From positions 1-6,640 of the forward strand of contig JBCCRH010000354.1 in assembly GCA_039208045.1 (NCBI GenBank): a DNA stretch of 6,640 nucleotides. The letters are read 5' to 3'. The position numbers and the translations under genes are program-made. Positions 5,701-6,640 of this stretch are shown one piece after another. Numbering within the stretch: position 1 is the first letter of the stretch; every line of letters begins with the position of its first letter. Below the pieces are notes generated by a model. The model made no database searches, was not told the DNA's origin, and worked only from the letters and a program-made list of their open reading frames with translations. The stretch comes from JBCCRH01 sp039208045 (lineage in GTDB: Bacteria > Bacteroidota > Bacteroidia > Chitinophagales > Saprospiraceae).

Positions 5701-6640
5701 TACTACCTGCCCTAGCGTTACTGCTACGCCGCCGTATTCCATCGTCTATGGTGTGGTTGCAGTTGATGCAAATGGGTGTTCTAATAGCGATGTGATACAG
5801 GTATCGGTGATACCGAATAATGCGACTGTTTATGATACTTTGCAGCTTTGTATAGGTGATACGCTGACGCTTTTTGGCAATAGGGTGAGCGTTCCGGGTA
5901 CTTATGCAGATACTATTAGGGGGAGTGCTTGTGAGTCGTATCAAGTGACAACGGTGCAGGGTATTGCACCTAGTGCGAGCACAGAACTACGCGAAATTTG
6001 TGCGGGCGATTCTAGCCTTATTTTTGGTCAATGGGAAACTGCTGCTGGTGATTTTAGCGAAGTGTACAGTGCAAGTAACGGTTGTGACTCTACACATACC
6101 ATTCAGCTCAGCTTGCTCGATACCTTTTTGACTAGCCTTCAGCAAACCATTTGTGTCAATGATACCGCTATTATTTTTGGAATGCCTACTACAACTGCCG
6201 GGAGTTATTCCAATACGGTAGCCGCCTCCAACGGTTGTGATTCTACGATTATTGTGCAACTAAGTGTATTAGATACCTTACAGACGAGGGATACCCTACT
6301 CATTTGCAGCGGCGACTCCATAACTATTTTTGGCGAAAGCCGTACCCAAGCAGGGGACTATAGTAGTACGAGCATAGGTTCCAACGGCTGTGATTCTACA
6401 CACACGATTACCTTGGAAGTGCTCTCGCCACTGACTATTGCTGCTACTGTTCTTCCAACTTGTAAGGACAAGGATAATGGGGTAATTATGCTGAATATCT
6501 CAGGTGGGATGCCTCCCTATACGATCCAGTGGGAAGATGGCCCAACCACTGCCGATCGTACGGACCTAGCTGAAGGCGATTACTCGGTGACGGTTGCTGA
6601 TGATTTTGGCTGTTGGGATAGCCTGACGGTTAGTATGGTA
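2738..6640 (+). CDS. Giant secreted M43-type metalloprotease/adhesin with PKD, beta-helix, Ig-like and SprB repeats (3'-truncated by window)
   Basis: I read this frame codon by codon without a stop: 1301 residues, open at the window end. Residues 1-27 are a hydrophobic export signal, then a short propeptide. The M43 (cytophagalysin/pappalysin-like) protease domain spans about 74-330. It has the zinc motif HEMGHYLGLYH at 226-236 (His226, Glu227, His230, His236) and the Met-turn NYMDYGDLAC at 293-302, so it should be catalytically competent. A PKD domain follows at 338-415. Next is a right-handed beta-helix (about 420-780), starting near CATIQYAL (444-451) with Pmp-like GGAV/FxNN motifs near 560, 602, 644, 684 and 726. 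An Ig-like 'DLGED..FC' module (about 785-850), a Ca-binding-like CSNGIDDDGDG segment (852-862), two more Ig-like modules (about 883-948 and 949-1030), four 51-residue repeats (1038-1229) and a SprB-type repeat (from about 1231) complete the visible part. This architecture is typical of T9SS-exported cell-surface proteins. The start codon has no Shine-Dalgarno sequence, normal for the phylum. The sorting domain is outside the window. Confidence 0.9.
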   Translation, partial: MQQSALLSFFVFPLIWLYYLAPPAVDSNDEHFCAADQITAKQLAEDTAHVHAVATFENNYQRYLRQLIFSRTGGSCVLPVVVHIIENGGPENIPDQQVEQAIQQLNEAFANTGYYDQGTGVNTDIQFCLARQDPNGLPTSGINRVSSSLTNMTLETQDIAVKDLSRWDPTAYVNVWLVRGITSLSSGPGVAGYAYFPTSHGNPEDGIVMEAQYFGSSPASTSVLVHEMGHYLGLYHTFQGGCANNDCLQDGDRVCDTPPDQSTAQVACNGAINTCSTDTDSGFATDQDDQFWNYMDYGDLACYSAFTQGQVDRMVFSTTTIRQSLLDSPGCQDPCPTPVSANFSASDTQVLLGSTVTFTNLSTGGTTYSWHIDNDPPFATTFDASYTFNQTGTYTVYLTVNPGDPLCELTFSVQVRVALCGQNAHVDAALGVDASGCGDPNNRCATIQYALDNIVCDNDTVFIHSGSYGLNGGVTNATPVARIPQGLSITFFGVEDNGPVIIDGNNERQGFQYNNLDNGCPGAGPNDGIDEVVNLHFVNLHLQNCQLNAFFCGSTTVAYGGAVQLLNDLGSELHATFFNCQFWNNLCSDPNGPNNHGRTVQGAGIYFNGRVTNTAPQTTRASLQIDSCLFVNNRGEQLPNGGWGGAVCVVTANEASITDAVFCNNSVYSENSDDGDLQFTRNGGGAVAFADFSSLFPSHTYAIEESYFIGNTALTQDGANLPNSSGAGGVFLVYGTGASSNTPNELNISRSFFYDNRNEDGQLHFNNSTGTINETDNITADEFIIDLGEDIRFCDASSLILGDTLPFATYLWSTGATTPTIEVDSAGTYAVTVTLGECEGMGEITLFPCETCSNGIDDDGDGLVDCDDPDLIDDCCCIEPPTLDLGPDLVFCESNVVVLDAGDEFISYRWQDGFTQSSDYTVWLPGTYWVDVVDSCGNAMTDTVMVSVTPAGAINLGADTIICEGESVQFSLDGFISYQWSPALGLDCTTCPSVTATPPYSIVYGVVAVDANGCSNSDVIQVSVIPNNATVYDTLQLCIGDTLTLFGNRVSVPGTYADTIRGSACESYQVTTVQGIAPSASTELREICAGDSSLIFGQWETAAGDFSEVYSASNGCDSTHTIQLSLLDTFLTSLQQTICVNDTAIIFGMPTTTAGSYSNTVAASNGCDSTIIVQLSVLDTLQTRDTLLICSGDSITIFGESRTQAGDYSSTSIGSNGCDSTHTITLEVLSPLTIAATVLPTCKDKDNGVIMLNISGGMPPYTIQWEDGPTTADRTDLAEGDYSVTVADDFGCWDSLTVSMV
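5849..6424 (+). repeat. Four tandem ~51-residue repeats in the protease/adhesin stalk
   Basis: Cysteines starting each unit are at residues 1038, 1088, 1139 and 1190, so the period is 50, 51 and 51 residues (150-153 nt). The consensus is C-x-G/N-D-S/T-x-x-x-F-G, about six residues, A/P-G-x-Y/F, about eight residues, S-N-G-C-D-S-T, then alternating hydrophobics and LDT. The first unit is most divergent, with SACES in place of NGCDS. Each unit carries two Cys, probably one disulfide per module. The DNA copies are clearly diverged, so this is an old protein repeat rather than a recent DNA duplication. Its likely role is a spacer or adhesion stalk. Confidence 0.85.

Noticed and set aside
5648..6259. 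Minus-strand open frames opposite the Ig-like and 51-residue repeats (98 and 90 codons)
   Set aside because: They are antisense to well-supported repeat modules and show no domain, signal peptide or plausible upstream context.

Overview
The window looks like chromosomal DNA of a Bacteroidota member, most likely a Saprospiria/Lewinella-type marine or freshwater gliding bacterium. This is inference. It rests on lipoproteins with LVIVD-type repeats, start codons without clear Shine-Dalgarno sequences, and a very large secreted protein. That protein combines an M43 (cytophagalysin/pappalysin-like) protease, a PKD domain, a right-handed beta-helix, 'DLGxD...C' Ig-like modules and a SprB-type repeat, an architecture typical of type IX secretion (T9SS) substrates in this phylum.

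Left part, minus strand. Positions 1-376 hold the 5' end of an M14 zinc carboxypeptidase gene, with signal peptide and HPGE zinc motif, interrupted by one in-frame TAA at 188-190. Positions 377-570 are a repeat-rich spacer: a 42-bp tandem duplication, an inverted 13-bp copy of its AT-rich end, and a tract without G on the + strand that runs into the next gene. Positions 571-2522 form a compact three-gene cluster transcribed leftwards: a 177-aa LVIVD lipoprotein, a 251-aa LVIVD lipoprotein 24 bp later, and a 210-aa outer-membrane beta-barrel-like protein 5 bp later. The order suggests one operon for an envelope assembly of two outer-membrane lipoproteins and a small barrel. The barrel gene ends in a run of ten G on its coding strand, immediately before the terminal Phe codon.

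Positions 2523-2737 are a divergent intergenic region with a perfect 14-bp palindrome and a sigma70-like promoter (TTGACA, 17 bp, TAATAT) facing right. From 2738 to the window end one uninterrupted + strand frame of 1301 codons encodes the multidomain secreted metalloprotease/adhesin. Its C-terminus, where a T9SS sorting domain would be expected, lies beyond the window.

No RNA genes, CRISPR arrays, transposases or phage genes were seen. The strongest points for follow-up are the nonsense codon in the M14 gene, the poly-G end of the barrel gene, the lipoprotein-lipoprotein-barrel operon, and the unusual domain chain of the giant protease.
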